Positions 7,044-17,899 of a stretch of DNA of 45,968 nt are shown piece by piece. Source of the stretch: an uncultured Selenomonadales bacterium. GTDB lineage: Bacteria > Bacillota > Negativicutes > Selenomonadales > Selenomonadaceae. The first letter of the stretch is position 1, and each line of letters starts with the position of its first letter. The translations under genes were made by a program, and so were the position numbers. The stretch covers positions 1 to 45,968 of the forward strand of contig CAMJMR010000017.1 in the NCBI GenBank assembly GCA_946407095.1. Direction: 5' to 3'. Under the pieces are notes generated by a model that was not told where the DNA came from, did no database searches, and saw nothing but the letters and a program-made list of their open reading frames with translations.

Positions 7044-10000
7044 TTGATTTGGGTCGTCATAAAAGATTTTATGGCGGCAATGACAAATCACGGCTATTCC
7101 TATTCGAGCTCTGTCGGCACGCAGATGTTGGACTCCGCCGTCCAAGCTTCGTCAAAGTATGGCGGTATCCAAGAAGTTATCAACGCGATGAAGGCCGACC
7201 AGATTAAAGCCGAAAAAGAGGCCGTCGAAGAAGTGCTCGGCAACAGTTACGCCGGAAAAACGATATCGGAAGTCAGTTCAAGCATTTTGAACGCAGACGC
7301 CAAAGATTACGATACGGATAACAAAGGCAATGCTTATTACAACGCCTACAATGATTCGCGCTCTACTGTCGAAAACTTAATCAAGGAACGCAAGGCTTAC
7401 ATTTTCTTGGAAAAATATTGCGGCGTTTTGCTGACAAAGAAGCATTGGATAAGAAGCACCGGCTCTGTAACATCTTGGAGTAATGTGACGACAGGCAACG
7501 TCGACACGGGCGCGATAACAGGTGCGGATGCCAACATTACGCTCAAGGCGGGCGATGTTGTCAACGGCAAGACTTTAACCGCCGCCGACCTTCAGACTCT
7601 CGCTAAACAAGACGGCACCTCCCTTTCGGGCGATACGCTGATAATCGGCACGGGCACGGAAAAAACCGACCGCTCCGTTGTCCCCGAAGCCTTTGTCAAC
7701 ACCTACGTCGCCTCCACTTCTGCCGCGCAGGTTATCAACACCGGCTCGCGCGATTGGGTTGTTCAAGCTACCGGTTACGACGACACTGTCAATTCCGGCG
7801 GCGCAGATTCAATCAGTTCGGGCGCAGGCAATGACCAAATCAACGTCAATGCTAACGGCGCAACCGTCACTTCGGGCTCAGGCAGCGATAACATTTCGAT
7901 TTCGGCTCAAGTCAAGGACGTTACCATAACCGATTTGAATTATTCGGACGAAATAACAATCAGCGGCACTTTTCAAGTCGGCTCCGCGCAGATTGAGGAC
8001 ACGCTCCTTGTTATAACCGACAAGACCGGCACGCGCAAGATTCGCCTCGGCGACTTGGACACCGCCAAAAACGGCAGAATCAACGGCACGACGATTGCCA
8101 ACTTGCTCAGCAATGCGGGTATCGACATAAACAACCTCAAGCAAACGTCCTATGTCAAGGAAAACGGCATCGTCAGTTATTCGGGGCAAAGCGGCTCGAA
8201 TGTTACGAATACCGATAATTTTTCAGGCGAAGACGGCAGCGGCAGAACAGCCATTGACCCCGACTATAAACCTTCGCCCGTCGTCGAAAAGGAACCCGTC
8301 GTCAAACAAACCGAAGAACACGATGCGCCAAATGCAAATACAGGCAACACCAACTCAATAGTCACGGTCAATCTTGACAATGTGGACACAAGCACGGCGG
8401 GCGATGTTTCAGTCGGCGGCGCAAAAGTCGGCGCGCTCTCTAGCACCTATCCGAACGCTTCAACTTTCACGCGCAACGGCTTGACGATTCATCTGCTGGG
8501 CGAAATTACGGACAGCGCGGTACAGAAAAACATCTCGGAAGGCAAAGATTCTTACAATCCTTCTAAAATTACACTGCGGACATTCGACGAGCTCACGACC
8601 GACCAAAAGACACTTATCGCCGCGCTCTTTAAGTGGTGGGCTAAGGAATGCCTCAAGCTCAACGAAGAAAGTTACGACATCGGTTTCAATTCCGATACGG
8701 CGTCAGTCAAAGACATAGGGCTTTATTTCTACGACGACAAAGGGCACGACAATATTCTTGCGGCAGTTTGGCATTGGTGGAACGGTAACGGCATTGCAAC
8801 CAAATTAATGCTCAGCATCAATTTGAATTACTACAATAACATTGATGTCACAGACGTTGACGGCACCTCAGCAAATGGAGGTTTGCTCGACCGCACGCTC
8901 GCGCACGAATTCACACATGCCGACATGGCGGCAAATATCGTCCACTTCAATCGTTTGCCGAAATTCATAAAAGAAGGCATGGCGGAACTCACTCACGGCA
9001 TAGACGACGAACGCACCGGCACCATCTTTGACATCGCTTACAAAGACGATTGGTTGGACGCCAGCCTTGATTTAAACAACACGGGAACGGGTTCTCAAAA
9101 CATTGGGGACGGCTACGCGGGCGGTTTCATGTTCCTGCGCTACTTTGCCCGCCAAGCCGCTTTGCAGTCGGTCGTCGATGATCTTTCCAAAGTCATTACC
9201 CTCACCGAAGGCGACGATACCCGCAACAACACCCTCGAAGGCGCGACGATAGTGGCACTCGGCGGCAATGACTCCATTTACAACAGCGGCACGAACGTCT
9301 CAATCAACGGCGGCGCAGGTATCGATACTTTGTATAACATGCAGGGTGCTTCTGTTACAATGTCGGGCGGCGACGATGACGACGAGCTTCACAACAACAG
9401 CGGCAATTATTTCGTGATGGACGGCGGCAGCGGCAACGATTACTTCAACAACTACAAAGGGCAACACGGCGTTATTTTCGGCGGCGACGACGACGATTCC
9501 ATCAACAACCAAGGCTCCAACGTGACAATTTCGGGCGGCGCAGGCGACGACACCGTTTGGAATTGGAATGCAAGCGTTTCAATCGCAGGCAACGACGGCA
9601 CCGATACCCTCTGGAGCAACGGCGACAATGTCACGCTCAACGGCGGCAAGGGCAACGATTCTCTGTATAACAGAGGCGGCTCCAACGTTTTGTTCCAATA
9701 TCAGACGGGCGGCGGCAATGACACGATTTGGGGCTTCAATGAGACTTCGACACTGCAAATCGGTGACGGTACAGGCACTTACTCTAAAGAAACTGTCGAT
9801 AACAATATAATCGTCACGGTCGGCGAAGGCTCTATTACGCTTACAAGTGCAACAACTCTCTCCAATCCCAACATCGCGGGTACAGAAGTGATAACTGTTA
9901 ACCCATTGAACATCGTAGGAACCGAAGACGCAGATACCATTAATAACAGTCTCGACGGCGCAACGATTAATGCTCTCGGCGGCGCAGATTCCATCACTAA

Positions 10001-13000
10001 CAGCGGTGCAAGTGTTCTGATTGACGGCGGCGACGCGAACGACTACATATACACAAGCGGAGCAAACGTCACAATCAAAGGCGGAGAAGGCGCAGATACC
10101 ATAAACAACAGAGTTTGGACAAGCAACGCTTCAATCGACGGCGGCGCAGGCGACGATTACATTGAAAACAACGGCTATAATTCCACGGTGGACGGTAGCG
10201 ACGGTGACGATTACATCGATAATTGGGGTAATGATTCAACTTTGCTCGGCGGCAACGGCGACGATACTATCATAAACAACAGCTACGGCAGCGGCGGTTT
10301 CCTTGACGGCGGCACAGGAAACGACCTCATCAAAAACGGTACGTTCCACAACGTGACAATCGACGCGGGCGAAGGTGACGACACTATCCAGAACGAAGGC
10401 GCAAACGTTTCAATCAACGCCGGCAATGGCAATGACGACATCGCCAACTACATTTATTATGGCGTGACAATCAATGCAGGTGCGGACAACGATACCGTCA
10501 CCAACACTGGCGCAAGCGTTTCAGTCGACGCAGGCACAGGCGACGATTTTATTTCCAACAGCGGTTCCGATGTGACAATCAAAAGCGGCAAAGGCAACGA
10601 TACTCTCGACGGTGTTGGCTCGGAAATTATCCTCTTCGGCACGGGGGATGGCTCCGACGTTATTAATAATTGGCAGAATAAAAATTTAATCAGCCTCACT
10701 TCCGGCACAATCCTCAACACGCTTTTGAGCGGCGAAGATATTATTCTAAGTCTCGGCTCCGACAGTTTGACTTTGAAAAACGCCAAGAACAAACTCGTTC
10801 GCGTTAATAATGTCGACGGCACTCAAACCATTTTGAACGAGGAAAGAATTGGTCAAACAATTTCCAATGACTTGAGCAACCAAACTTTGGCGGGCGGGCT
10901 CGGCAACGATTCAATCTACAATACCGGCAACAACGTCACAATCAAAAGCAGCGAAGGTGACGATTCCGTAACCAACAGAGGCGCAAATGTTTTGATTGAA
11001 GGCAACGCAGACAGCGATAATATCAAAAATAGCAAGTTCATCGAATATAATTACAACACAGGTCAATGGACAACAAGTTCAATTTCGCCTGACAATGTCA
11101 CAATTTTGGGCGGAGAAGACAACGACAGAATCTTCAATTACGGCGGACAAAGGATTTCAATCGATGGCAACGCAGGCGACGATTACATTGAAAACAACGA
11201 AGAGCCTTACGTTTATAAACCTGAATCTCTTGAAGACGATGATTACGAAGACGCGGAAATTGTCTATCCTACGCCCGACTATGCCACACTCTTGGGCGGA
11301 GATGGCAACGACACCATCATCAACAGCGGCGCGAGTTCGATCATCGACGGCGGAGACGGCAAAGACGACATAGAGAATTATGGCGACTATTCGACGATAA
11401 ACGCGGGAATTGGTGACGATGATATTTACAATGGGAGCGGCAACAATGCTCTGATCGACGGCGGTGACGGTTCAGATTACATCCGCAACTTCGGCGACAA
11501 TTCCACAGTCAACGGCGGTAAAGACGCAGACACACTCGCTAACAACTCCAATAACTATTCCGGCGGTTATTCAAACGTTTTGCTTAATGGCGATGAAGGT
11601 AACGACTTCCTTGAAAACAGAAATTCTTTGAACATTTCACTCAACGGCGGCTTGGGCAACGATACCATCGAAAACTACGGCGGAGCAAGTGCCCTCATCA
11701 ACGGAGACGCAGGTGACGACGTTATCTCCAATAAAACGGGTTTTGCAGGCTACGATTATATTTTGTCCGATAATGTTACAATCGACGCGGGCAAGGGTAA
11801 TGATACAATTACCAACGAAGGTAATAATGTCTTGTTCATTTACAGCGGCGGCAACGATTCAATCGTTGGTTTCAGCGCGACTTCGACGCTTCAAATCGGC
11901 GACGGCACTGCCACTTATTCAAAAGAGGCACTCAACGGCGACATAATCGTAACGGTCGGCGACGGCAAGATTACGTTGACGGGCGCGGCAAGCTTGAGCA
12001 GCAGCCTCAACATTGCGGGTAAGGAAGTTTCTGATAATCAATGGCGACTGGTCGGCACGACGGCGACCTACGGCACAGCCGACAATACGCTAATCACGGT
12101 GAGCGGCGTCAAATCACTTAGCGGCATTTCGCTGAACAATAAGGTCGTCACGATATCGGCGGCGTCCTTGGGCACGAGCAAGATTACGATCAGCAACGGC
12201 TACACGTTGGCATTGGGCAAAGACGCGACTGTTCCCAAGACCGTTGAGGCGAGCTACAATGCCAACACTCAAACCTATACGGGCGCGGGCAAGACGGCGG
12301 GCTACACGTTGTCGAACAATGCCATCAGCTATTCGGCAAGCACTGCTCCGACGTTCAAATTCAGCGGGATAGCGGACAGCGCGCTGACCAAAGGCTTTTA
12401 CGTCAGCACCTCGAAGAAAACTATCGCGATTGGCGCATCGGCAATCAATTCCGACAAAACCATTCCCGTTAAGCTCATAAGCGCGCCTGCGGGTTACAAA
12501 ATGGAATTGGGCTCCAGCTTGCCCAAGCCTGTGACAATTTCAGCCAACACCTATGACGCCAAGACGATGACCTACAAGACGAAGGGCACGACGGCAGGCT
12601 ACACACTCAGCGACGACGGCAAGACAATCAGCTACACGGCGGGCACGTCCCTGGAATTCAAATTCAACGGCGTGGCGGACGACGCGATAATCAAAGGCTT
12701 TTTCGTCAACGCCTCAAAGAAAACTATCGCGATTGGCGCATCGGCCGTCAATTCCGACAAAACCATTCCCGTTAAGCTCATAAGCGCGCCTGCGGGTTAC
12801 AAAATGGAATTGGGCTCCAGCTTGCCCAAGCCTGTGACAATTTCAGCCAACACCTATGACGCCAAGACGATGACCTACAAGACGAAGGGCACGACGGCAG
12901 GCTACACACTCAGCGACGACGGCAAGACAATCAGCTACACGGCGGGCACGTCCCTGGAATTCAAATTCAACGGCGTGGCGGACGACGCGATAATCAAAGG

Positions 13001-13850
13001 CTTTTTCGTCAACGCCTCAAAGAAAACTATCGCGATTGGCGCATCGGCCGTCAATTCCGACAAAACCATTCCCGTTAAGCTCATAAGCGCGCCTGCGGGT
13101 TACAAAATGGAATTAGGCTTCAGCTTGCCAAAGGCCTCTACCGGCGGCACCTCAACGCTCGAAGACGGCTTCTATACAGTAGCGGGTCAAACGGCAGGCT
13201 ACACGCTAAGCAGCGACGCCAAAACAATCGCATATCATGAGGCACTCGACAACGCGCTCGAACTCAGCGGCATTGCGACGAAACCGACGGATCCCGCCAA
13301 TGGCGTTATTACCTTGAAGCCCGCGAACTTCGACAAGAGCCTTGCGGTCGTGAGCAATGCCGGCGAGTATGCCTTCGCACTGGCAAAAGGAACTTACACC
13401 GGCAAAACGTTCATAGGCAGCGCAAACGCCGACACGATAACAAGTGAGGGCGCCAATCTGGTGATTAATGCCGTCAGAGGCGACGACGAAATTACAAACA
13501 GCGGTGCGGGCGCGAAAATCAACGGCGGCGCAGGCGACGACTTAATCCGCAATAGCGGCGCGAATGTCACGCTGAACGGCGGCACGGGCAACGACACGCT
13601 CTGGGGTGACGATTATAACGAAACGTTTGTTTACGCAAGCGGCGACGGCAACGACGTTATCGTAAACTTCGGCGAGGACGACCTCCTGCAAATCACGGGG
13701 ACATTCACGACGGCTTACGACTCGGCGGCAGGCACGATTAAATTCACGGTAGGCACGGGCTCAATCACGCTGACTGACTTCACGACGACGACCTTCAACG
13801 TAAACGGCGACAGCTACGTTATAAGCGGCAAGCAACTCGTCAAGAAATAA
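7044..13850 (+). CDS. Giant RTX-like protein with HExxH protease domain (paralogue 1)
   Basis: A predicted 2268-residue protein. In order: an N-terminal region shared with the next two genes (VIKxxMAA, later YCGxxL near 125 and DTGAITG); a short repeat patch (about 246-286); a metalloprotease-like domain with HEFTH at 621-625 and a likely third ligand Glu644 in KEGMAELTHG, resembling MA-clan peptidases; then long blocks of Gly/Asp/Asn-rich RTX-like repeats (about 716-1656), each closed by a GFxxTSTLQIGDG module; three 101-residue repeats; more RTX-like repeats; and a C-terminus FNVNGDSYVISGKQL shared by all three. No Sec signal is present, so type I secretion by the C-terminus is likely; no exporter is nearby. 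The start is uncertain: TTG 7044 follows GAGG and fits the paralogues, ATG 7071 is the alternative. The substrate is unknown. Confidence 0.8.
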   Translation: MIWVVIKDFMAAMTNHGYSYSSSVGTQMLDSAVQASSKYGGIQEVINAMKADQIKAEKEAVEEVLGNSYAGKTISEVSSSILNADAKDYDTDNKGNAYYNAYNDSRSTVENLIKERKAYIFLEKYCGVLLTKKHWIRSTGSVTSWSNVTTGNVDTGAITGADANITLKAGDVVNGKTLTAADLQTLAKQDGTSLSGDTLIIGTGTEKTDRSVVPEAFVNTYVASTSAAQVINTGSRDWVVQATGYDDTVNSGGADSISSGAGNDQINVNANGATVTSGSGSDNISISAQVKDVTITDLNYSDEITISGTFQVGSAQIEDTLLVITDKTGTRKIRLGDLDTAKNGRINGTTIANLLSNAGIDINNLKQTSYVKENGIVSYSGQSGSNVTNTDNFSGEDGSGRTAIDPDYKPSPVVEKEPVVKQTEEHDAPNANTGNTNSIVTVNLDNVDTSTAGDVSVGGAKVGALSSTYPNASTFTRNGLTIHLLGEITDSAVQKNISEGKDSYNPSKITLRTFDELTTDQKTLIAALFKWWAKECLKLNEESYDIGFNSDTASVKDIGLYFYDDKGHDNILAAVWHWWNGNGIATKLMLSINLNYYNNIDVTDVDGTSANGGLLDRTLAHEFTHADMAANIVHFNRLPKFIKEGMAELTHGIDDERTGTIFDIAYKDDWLDASLDLNNTGTGSQNIGDGYAGGFMFLRYFARQAALQSVVDDLSKVITLTEGDDTRNNTLEGATIVALGGNDSIYNSGTNVSINGGAGIDTLYNMQGASVTMSGGDDDDELHNNSGNYFVMDGGSGNDYFNNYKGQHGVIFGGDDDDSINNQGSNVTISGGAGDDTVWNWNASVSIAGNDGTDTLWSNGDNVTLNGGKGNDSLYNRGGSNVLFQYQTGGGNDTIWGFNETSTLQIGDGTGTYSKETVDNNIIVTVGEGSITLTSATTLSNPNIAGTEVITVNPLNIVGTEDADTINNSLDGATINALGGADSITNSGASVLIDGGDANDYIYTSGANVTIKGGEGADTINNRVWTSNASIDGGAGDDYIENNGYNSTVDGSDGDDYIDNWGNDSTLLGGNGDDTIINNSYGSGGFLDGGTGNDLIKNGTFHNVTIDAGEGDDTIQNEGANVSINAGNGNDDIANYIYYGVTINAGADNDTVTNTGASVSVDAGTGDDFISNSGSDVTIKSGKGNDTLDGVGSEIILFGTGDGSDVINNWQNKNLISLTSGTILNTLLSGEDIILSLGSDSLTLKNAKNKLVRVNNVDGTQTILNEERIGQTISNDLSNQTLAGGLGNDSIYNTGNNVTIKSSEGDDSVTNRGANVLIEGNADSDNIKNSKFIEYNYNTGQWTTSSISPDNVTILGGEDNDRIFNYGGQRISIDGNAGDDYIENNEEPYVYKPESLEDDDYEDAEIVYPTPDYATLLGGDGNDTIINSGASSIIDGGDGKDDIENYGDYSTINAGIGDDDIYNGSGNNALIDGGDGSDYIRNFGDNSTVNGGKDADTLANNSNNYSGGYSNVLLNGDEGNDFLENRNSLNISLNGGLGNDTIENYGGASALINGDAGDDVISNKTGFAGYDYILSDNVTIDAGKGNDTITNEGNNVLFIYSGGNDSIVGFSATSTLQIGDGTATYSKEALNGDIIVTVGDGKITLTGAASLSSSLNIAGKEVSDNQWRLVGTTATYGTADNTLITVSGVKSLSGISLNNKVVTISAASLGTSKITISNGYTLALGKDATVPKTVEASYNANTQTYTGAGKTAGYTLSNNAISYSASTAPTFKFSGIADSALTKGFYVSTSKKTIAIGASAINSDKTIPVKLISAPAGYKMELGSSLPKPVTISANTYDAKTMTYKTKGTTAGYTLSDDGKTISYTAGTSLEFKFNGVADDAIIKGFFVNASKKTIAIGASAVNSDKTIPVKLISAPAGYKMELGSSLPKPVTISANTYDAKTMTYKTKGTTAGYTLSDDGKTISYTAGTSLEFKFNGVADDAIIKGFFVNASKKTIAIGASAVNSDKTIPVKLISAPAGYKMELGFSLPKASTGGTSTLEDGFYTVAGQTAGYTLSSDAKTIAYHEALDNALELSGIATKPTDPANGVITLKPANFDKSLAVVSNAGEYAFALAKGTYTGKTFIGSANADTITSEGANLVINAVRGDDEITNSGAGAKINGGAGDDLIRNSGANVTLNGGTGNDTLWGDDYNETFVYASGDGNDVIVNFGEDDLLQITGTFTTAYDSAAGTIKFTVGTGSITLTDFTTTTFNVNGDSYVISGKQLVKK
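12421..13129 (+). repeat. 303-bp in-frame tandem repeats
   Basis: A 303-bp unit (101 codons) recurs at 12421, 12724 and 13027, the last partial. Units two and three are nearly identical at the DNA level, while the first differs slightly, which indicates a recent duplication inside the first giant gene. Each unit carries the peptides KTIAIGASA, PVKLISAPAGYKMELG and TAGYTLSDDGKTISY. Confidence 0.9.
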
Positions 13851-13871
13851 ATCTGCGCGGAAAAATTTTTT

Positions 13872-13908
13872 CCCCCAACGTCTCAAAGGGCGTCGGGGGA
13901 TTTTTTTT
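13872..13908 (+). terminator. Intrinsic terminator after giant gene 1
   Basis: A CCCCC-rich stem pairs with CGTCGGGGG around a loop, followed by eight T. It directly precedes the promoter of the next paralogue, and the T-run merges with its -10 region. Confidence 0.85.
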
Positions 13909-13916
13909 GATATAAT
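13908..13916 (+). promoter_or_regulatory. Extended -10 promoter of giant gene 2
   Basis: TGATATAAT is a full extended -10. The -35 position falls in the upstream terminator and shows no good match. The same TGATATAAT precedes giant gene 3, so the two are probably expressed alike. Confidence 0.7.
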
Positions 13917-13939
13917 TAACACGAAAGGAAGTGATTCAC

Positions 13940-16900
13940 TTGGCTACTCAACAGGAAGTCATCAAGAGGCTAATGGCATCATTGGACACGACGACCTTAA
14001 TGGGCTCGGATGCTCTCGACGCGGCGATTAAATCCGCTACGGGAAACAAATATTCCTCGGTGCAAGAAGTCATTGCCGATATGAAAAAGAATGCCAAGGC
14101 AACCAATAACGCCAGAAAATTTTTGCGCGACTATTGCGGGATAATCCTTGACAACGCCGACACCGGTGCGATAACGGGCTCGGACGCGGGCGGCTCCGAA
14201 ACTAAAACCGCCGAAAGCATCGTCCCCGAAAACAAAACTTTGGATGTTTCTTTCGATAAGGACGAATTCACCGTAGGCAGCTTGAAGGTTAAGCTCGGAA
14301 ACAATAAAACTTTTAACGACCTCACACCAAAAGAACAATCTTTTTGGCAGTCGCTGAAAAGCTATTGGGTTGAATCTGCTCTCAAGCTCATAAGCGATTC
14401 TTACGGCACAAACTTCAGCTTCAACAAAAATTCCTCCGTACACGAGCTGACAGTAACGTTTTCGAATCAACCAGGCGGATATGCTGCCCTTACTTCGCCC
14501 AAATTCGATACGGGTGATTATGCAGATGATTATCTGCGGAAAACAGCCACGAGTTTAAATTTAGATATAAATATTTACTGGTTTAATGCCGTAACGGCTG
14601 ACGACCCAAACGGTGAGCCAAATGGTTTGGGAATATTGTACGGCGCAACTTATCTTGACCGAAATATCGCGCATGAATTGACGCACGCCGTCATGTACGC
14701 CAATATCAGCTATAATGCGCTTTTTTCCAGAGTTTTTCTTGAAGGAATGGCGGAACTCACTCACGGCATAGACGATACGCGAAAGCCGGGTCTCGAAGCC
14801 CTTGCCGCTGATTCCACTAAGCTTGAGTCTGCTTTGAACGGCAACACATCTATTGACGGCGTTCTGGAGCCTACTTATTCGGGCGGCTATATGTTCCTGC
14901 GCTATCTCGCTAAGCAGGCGGCAAATCAAGAGGAACAAGGCGTCAGCCGCGTCAATGCCAAAAACTCTGCCACTGTTGGCGGCAGCGCGGGCAACGACTT
15001 CTTAAGCAATTCGGGCATGTACGTGACCATTACGGCTCTCGGCGGCGCGGACAGAGTCACAAACAGCGGCGCAAATTCTTCAATCGACGCGGGCGCAGGC
15101 GACGATTATGTTTACAACGACGATGCGGCGAAAGTCACGATAGCGGGCGAAGCGGGCAACGATTACATCAACAACACCGGTGCCAACGTCTTAATCAACG
15201 GCGGAACCGAATCCGACACCGTCAACAATACCGGCTCCCATGCCACAATCAACCTCAGCTATGGCGACGATTCAATCTACAACGGCGGCAAATATGCTTC
15301 TATCCACGGCAGCGCGGGCAATGACTACATTTCCGTCAGTTCTTACGGCTCCAATTCCACTGCTTACGGCGGCGCAGGCTCCGATACCATTCTCAACGGT
15401 GCCCAAAACGTCACAATCAACGCGGGCTCGGATGCCGACTACATTGACAACCGTGCCGCAAAAGTTTCAATCGACGGATACGACGGCAACGACACCATCA
15501 AAAACAGCAACTCTTCCGTGACGCTCACGGGCGGCAAGGGCAACGACAGCATAACCAACAGCGGCGTGAATGTCCTGTTCTCCTACGCGGCGGGCGACGG
15601 AAAAGACGTTATCACCGGCTTCAATGCGACTTCAACTTTGCGAATCGACGGCGGCAAGGGCACCTACTCAACGCTTAAGAGCGGCTCGGATGTTATCGTT
15701 AGCGTCGGCGACGACACCGTCACGCTAAAAGGCGCGGCAAGCTTGGGCTCTTCGCTGAAAATTGACGGCGTGAAAGCCATCTCAAAATATATCGCGCTCA
15801 CCAAAGGCAACGACAAACATACCAACACCGTCGAAGGCGCGACGATAGCGGCACTCGGCGGCAATGACTCAATCGTCAACACCTATACAAAAGTCTCCAT
15901 AAGCGGCGGCGAAGGCAACGACACCATAGAAAACACCCGTAGAGGAGCAGCTCTTTCGCTGGCAGGTTCCTATTCCTCTATCGACGCGGGCGGCGGCAAT
16001 GATTCCATTCTAAATTACGATTACGCCGATTATTCTTTCATCAACGGCGGCACAGGCTCCGATACCATTTACAATCGGGCAGCGGGCTCCACCGTTTTGG
16101 GCGGCGACGATAACGATTCGATAAGGAACAACACAAGCAAAGTTTCAATACTCGGCGGCAAAGGCGACGATTATATCTTCAACGACGGCGGCAACAATGT
16201 GACAATCGACGGCGGCACAGGCAACGATACCATTTTAATCTACGGTATAGCTCCCTCCGTCACGTCTTCTTCTTACGGCAGGAATAATTTTGTCATGGGC
16301 GGCGACGGTGACGACTCTGTCCAAAGCAACGGTATCAATGCCGTGATAGACGGCGGCAAAGGCAAGGACACGATTCAAAATACAAGTTGGGCATTAAACA
16401 CCACGCTCACGGGCGGCACGGGCGACGATTCTCTGCTTAACTGGGGCGACTCTGTCACAATGGCGGGCGGCGACGATAATGACACGCTTTATAACTACGC
16501 CAACGGCGGCGTAGGACACGGACAATACGTCAGCATGAGCGGTGGCACGGGTAAGGATTCTATCCTCAACTTCGGCAACAATGTGACGATAAACGGCGGC
16601 ATGGGCAACGACAGCATAACCAACAGTAGCGGCGCGAATGTCCTGTTCACATACGCGGCGGGCGACGGCAACGACGTTATCACCGGCTTCAATGCGACTT
16701 CGACTTTGCAAATCGACGGCGGCAAGGGCACCTACTCAAAGGCAATCAGCGGCTCGGATGTTATCGTCACTGTCGGCACCGGCACCGTCACGCTAAAAGG
16801 CGCGGCAAAATTGAAAACGCTCAACATCCTCGGCAAGGAAGCCACACCCATTGAAACTTACACCAACAGCTCCTCCTCGAAGGTAACGCTCGGCTCCAAT

Positions 16901-17848
16901 ATCGAAACGGGCGACGCCTCCGCTCGAACAAAAGCTATCCGAATCGTGGGCAACAACATCGCCAACACAATCCTCGGAGGCAGCGGCAAGGATACCCTCT
17001 ACGGCAAGAATGGCGACGACTACCTGGCAGGCGGCGCGGGTCTCGACAGATTGAACGGACAGAACGACGACGACACCCTCTGGGGCGGCGCAGGCAATGA
17101 CACCCTCACAGGCGGCAACGGCGCGGACACCTTCATCTACAACAGCGGCGAAGGCAAAGACGTTATCACGGACTTCAAAGCGGAAGACACCCTTCGGCTC
17201 GGCGACGGCACCGACACCTACTCAAAGGCAATCAGCGGTTCTAATGTTATCGTGACGGTGGGCGACGGCAGAATCACGCTAAAAGGCGCGGCAAAATTGA
17301 AAACGCTCAACATCCTCGGCAAGGAAGCCACACCCATTGAAACTTACACCAACAGCTCCTCCTCGAAGGTAACGCTCGGCTCCAATATCGAAACGGGCGA
17401 CGCCTCCGCTCGAACAAAAGCTATCCGAATCGTGGGCAACAACATCGCCAACACAATCCTCGGAGGCAGCGGCAAGGATACCCTCTACGGCAAGAATGGC
17501 GACGACTACCTGGCAGGCGGCGCGGGTCTCGACAGATTGAACGGACAGAACGACGACGACACCCTCTGGGGCGGCGCAGGCAATGACACGCTCACAGGCG
17601 GCAACGGCGCGGACACCTTCATCTACAACAGCGGCGACGGCAAAGACGTTATCACGGACTTCAGCGACGAAGACCTTCTGCAAATCCTGGGCAAATTCAC
17701 GCCCTCTTACAACGCCTCGGCAAAGACAATCGCCTTCAAAGTCGGCTCGACTGCCAATGCCATCACGCTTAAAGACTTCACGGCGACGACCTTCAACGTA
17801 AATGGCGACGCGTATCACATCAGCGGAAAAACGCTCGTCAAGAAGTAA
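13940..17848 (+). CDS. RTX-like protein with HExxH protease domain (paralogue 2)
   Basis: A predicted 1302-residue protein. The start is TTG 13940 because AAGGAAGTGAT, a near-perfect ribosome site, lies just upstream; the GTG at 13931 is inside that site. The N-terminus (MATQQEVIK) nearly matches paralogue 3. LRDYCGIIL and DTGAITGSDAGG follow, then a protease-like domain with HELTH at 245-249 and Glu268 in LEGMAELTHG. Repeats of the pattern NxGxNVTIxGGxGNDxI fill about 350-960, and a 162-residue block is duplicated near the end before the shared C-terminus (FNVNGDAYHISGKTLVKK). The repeats probably form Ca-binding parallel beta-rolls outside the cell. Own promoter and flanking terminators make it a single-gene unit. 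Confidence 0.82.
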   Translation: MATQQEVIKRLMASLDTTTLMGSDALDAAIKSATGNKYSSVQEVIADMKKNAKATNNARKFLRDYCGIILDNADTGAITGSDAGGSETKTAESIVPENKTLDVSFDKDEFTVGSLKVKLGNNKTFNDLTPKEQSFWQSLKSYWVESALKLISDSYGTNFSFNKNSSVHELTVTFSNQPGGYAALTSPKFDTGDYADDYLRKTATSLNLDINIYWFNAVTADDPNGEPNGLGILYGATYLDRNIAHELTHAVMYANISYNALFSRVFLEGMAELTHGIDDTRKPGLEALAADSTKLESALNGNTSIDGVLEPTYSGGYMFLRYLAKQAANQEEQGVSRVNAKNSATVGGSAGNDFLSNSGMYVTITALGGADRVTNSGANSSIDAGAGDDYVYNDDAAKVTIAGEAGNDYINNTGANVLINGGTESDTVNNTGSHATINLSYGDDSIYNGGKYASIHGSAGNDYISVSSYGSNSTAYGGAGSDTILNGAQNVTINAGSDADYIDNRAAKVSIDGYDGNDTIKNSNSSVTLTGGKGNDSITNSGVNVLFSYAAGDGKDVITGFNATSTLRIDGGKGTYSTLKSGSDVIVSVGDDTVTLKGAASLGSSLKIDGVKAISKYIALTKGNDKHTNTVEGATIAALGGNDSIVNTYTKVSISGGEGNDTIENTRRGAALSLAGSYSSIDAGGGNDSILNYDYADYSFINGGTGSDTIYNRAAGSTVLGGDDNDSIRNNTSKVSILGGKGDDYIFNDGGNNVTIDGGTGNDTILIYGIAPSVTSSSYGRNNFVMGGDGDDSVQSNGINAVIDGGKGKDTIQNTSWALNTTLTGGTGDDSLLNWGDSVTMAGGDDNDTLYNYANGGVGHGQYVSMSGGTGKDSILNFGNNVTINGGMGNDSITNSSGANVLFTYAAGDGNDVITGFNATSTLQIDGGKGTYSKAISGSDVIVTVGTGTVTLKGAAKLKTLNILGKEATPIETYTNSSSSKVTLGSNIETGDASARTKAIRIVGNNIANTILGGSGKDTLYGKNGDDYLAGGAGLDRLNGQNDDDTLWGGAGNDTLTGGNGADTFIYNSGEGKDVITDFKAEDTLRLGDGTDTYSKAISGSNVIVTVGDGRITLKGAAKLKTLNILGKEATPIETYTNSSSSKVTLGSNIETGDASARTKAIRIVGNNIANTILGGSGKDTLYGKNGDDYLAGGAGLDRLNGQNDDDTLWGGAGNDTLTGGNGADTFIYNSGDGKDVITDFSDEDLLQILGKFTPSYNASAKTIAFKVGSTANAITLKDFTATTFNVNGDAYHISGKTLVKK
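16791..17635 (+). repeat. 486-bp in-frame tandem duplication
   Basis: The stretch from about 16791 recurs from 17277 with almost no differences over roughly 360 bases (a C/G change near 17589 is one). It covers a GAAKLKTLNILG segment, a short RTX block and a GADTFIYNSG module, adding 162 residues in frame. Confidence 0.88.
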
Positions 17849-17868
17849 AATCTGCGCAAAAAAATTTT

Positions 17869-17895
17869 CCCGTCGAACACTCGGCGGGATTTTTT
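17869..17895 (+). terminator. Intrinsic terminator after giant gene 2
   Basis: CCCGTCGA-ACAC-TCGGCGGG stem with one T-G pair, followed by a run of six T. The promoter of paralogue 3 begins a few bases later. Confidence 0.85.
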
Positions 17896-17899
17896 GTTA

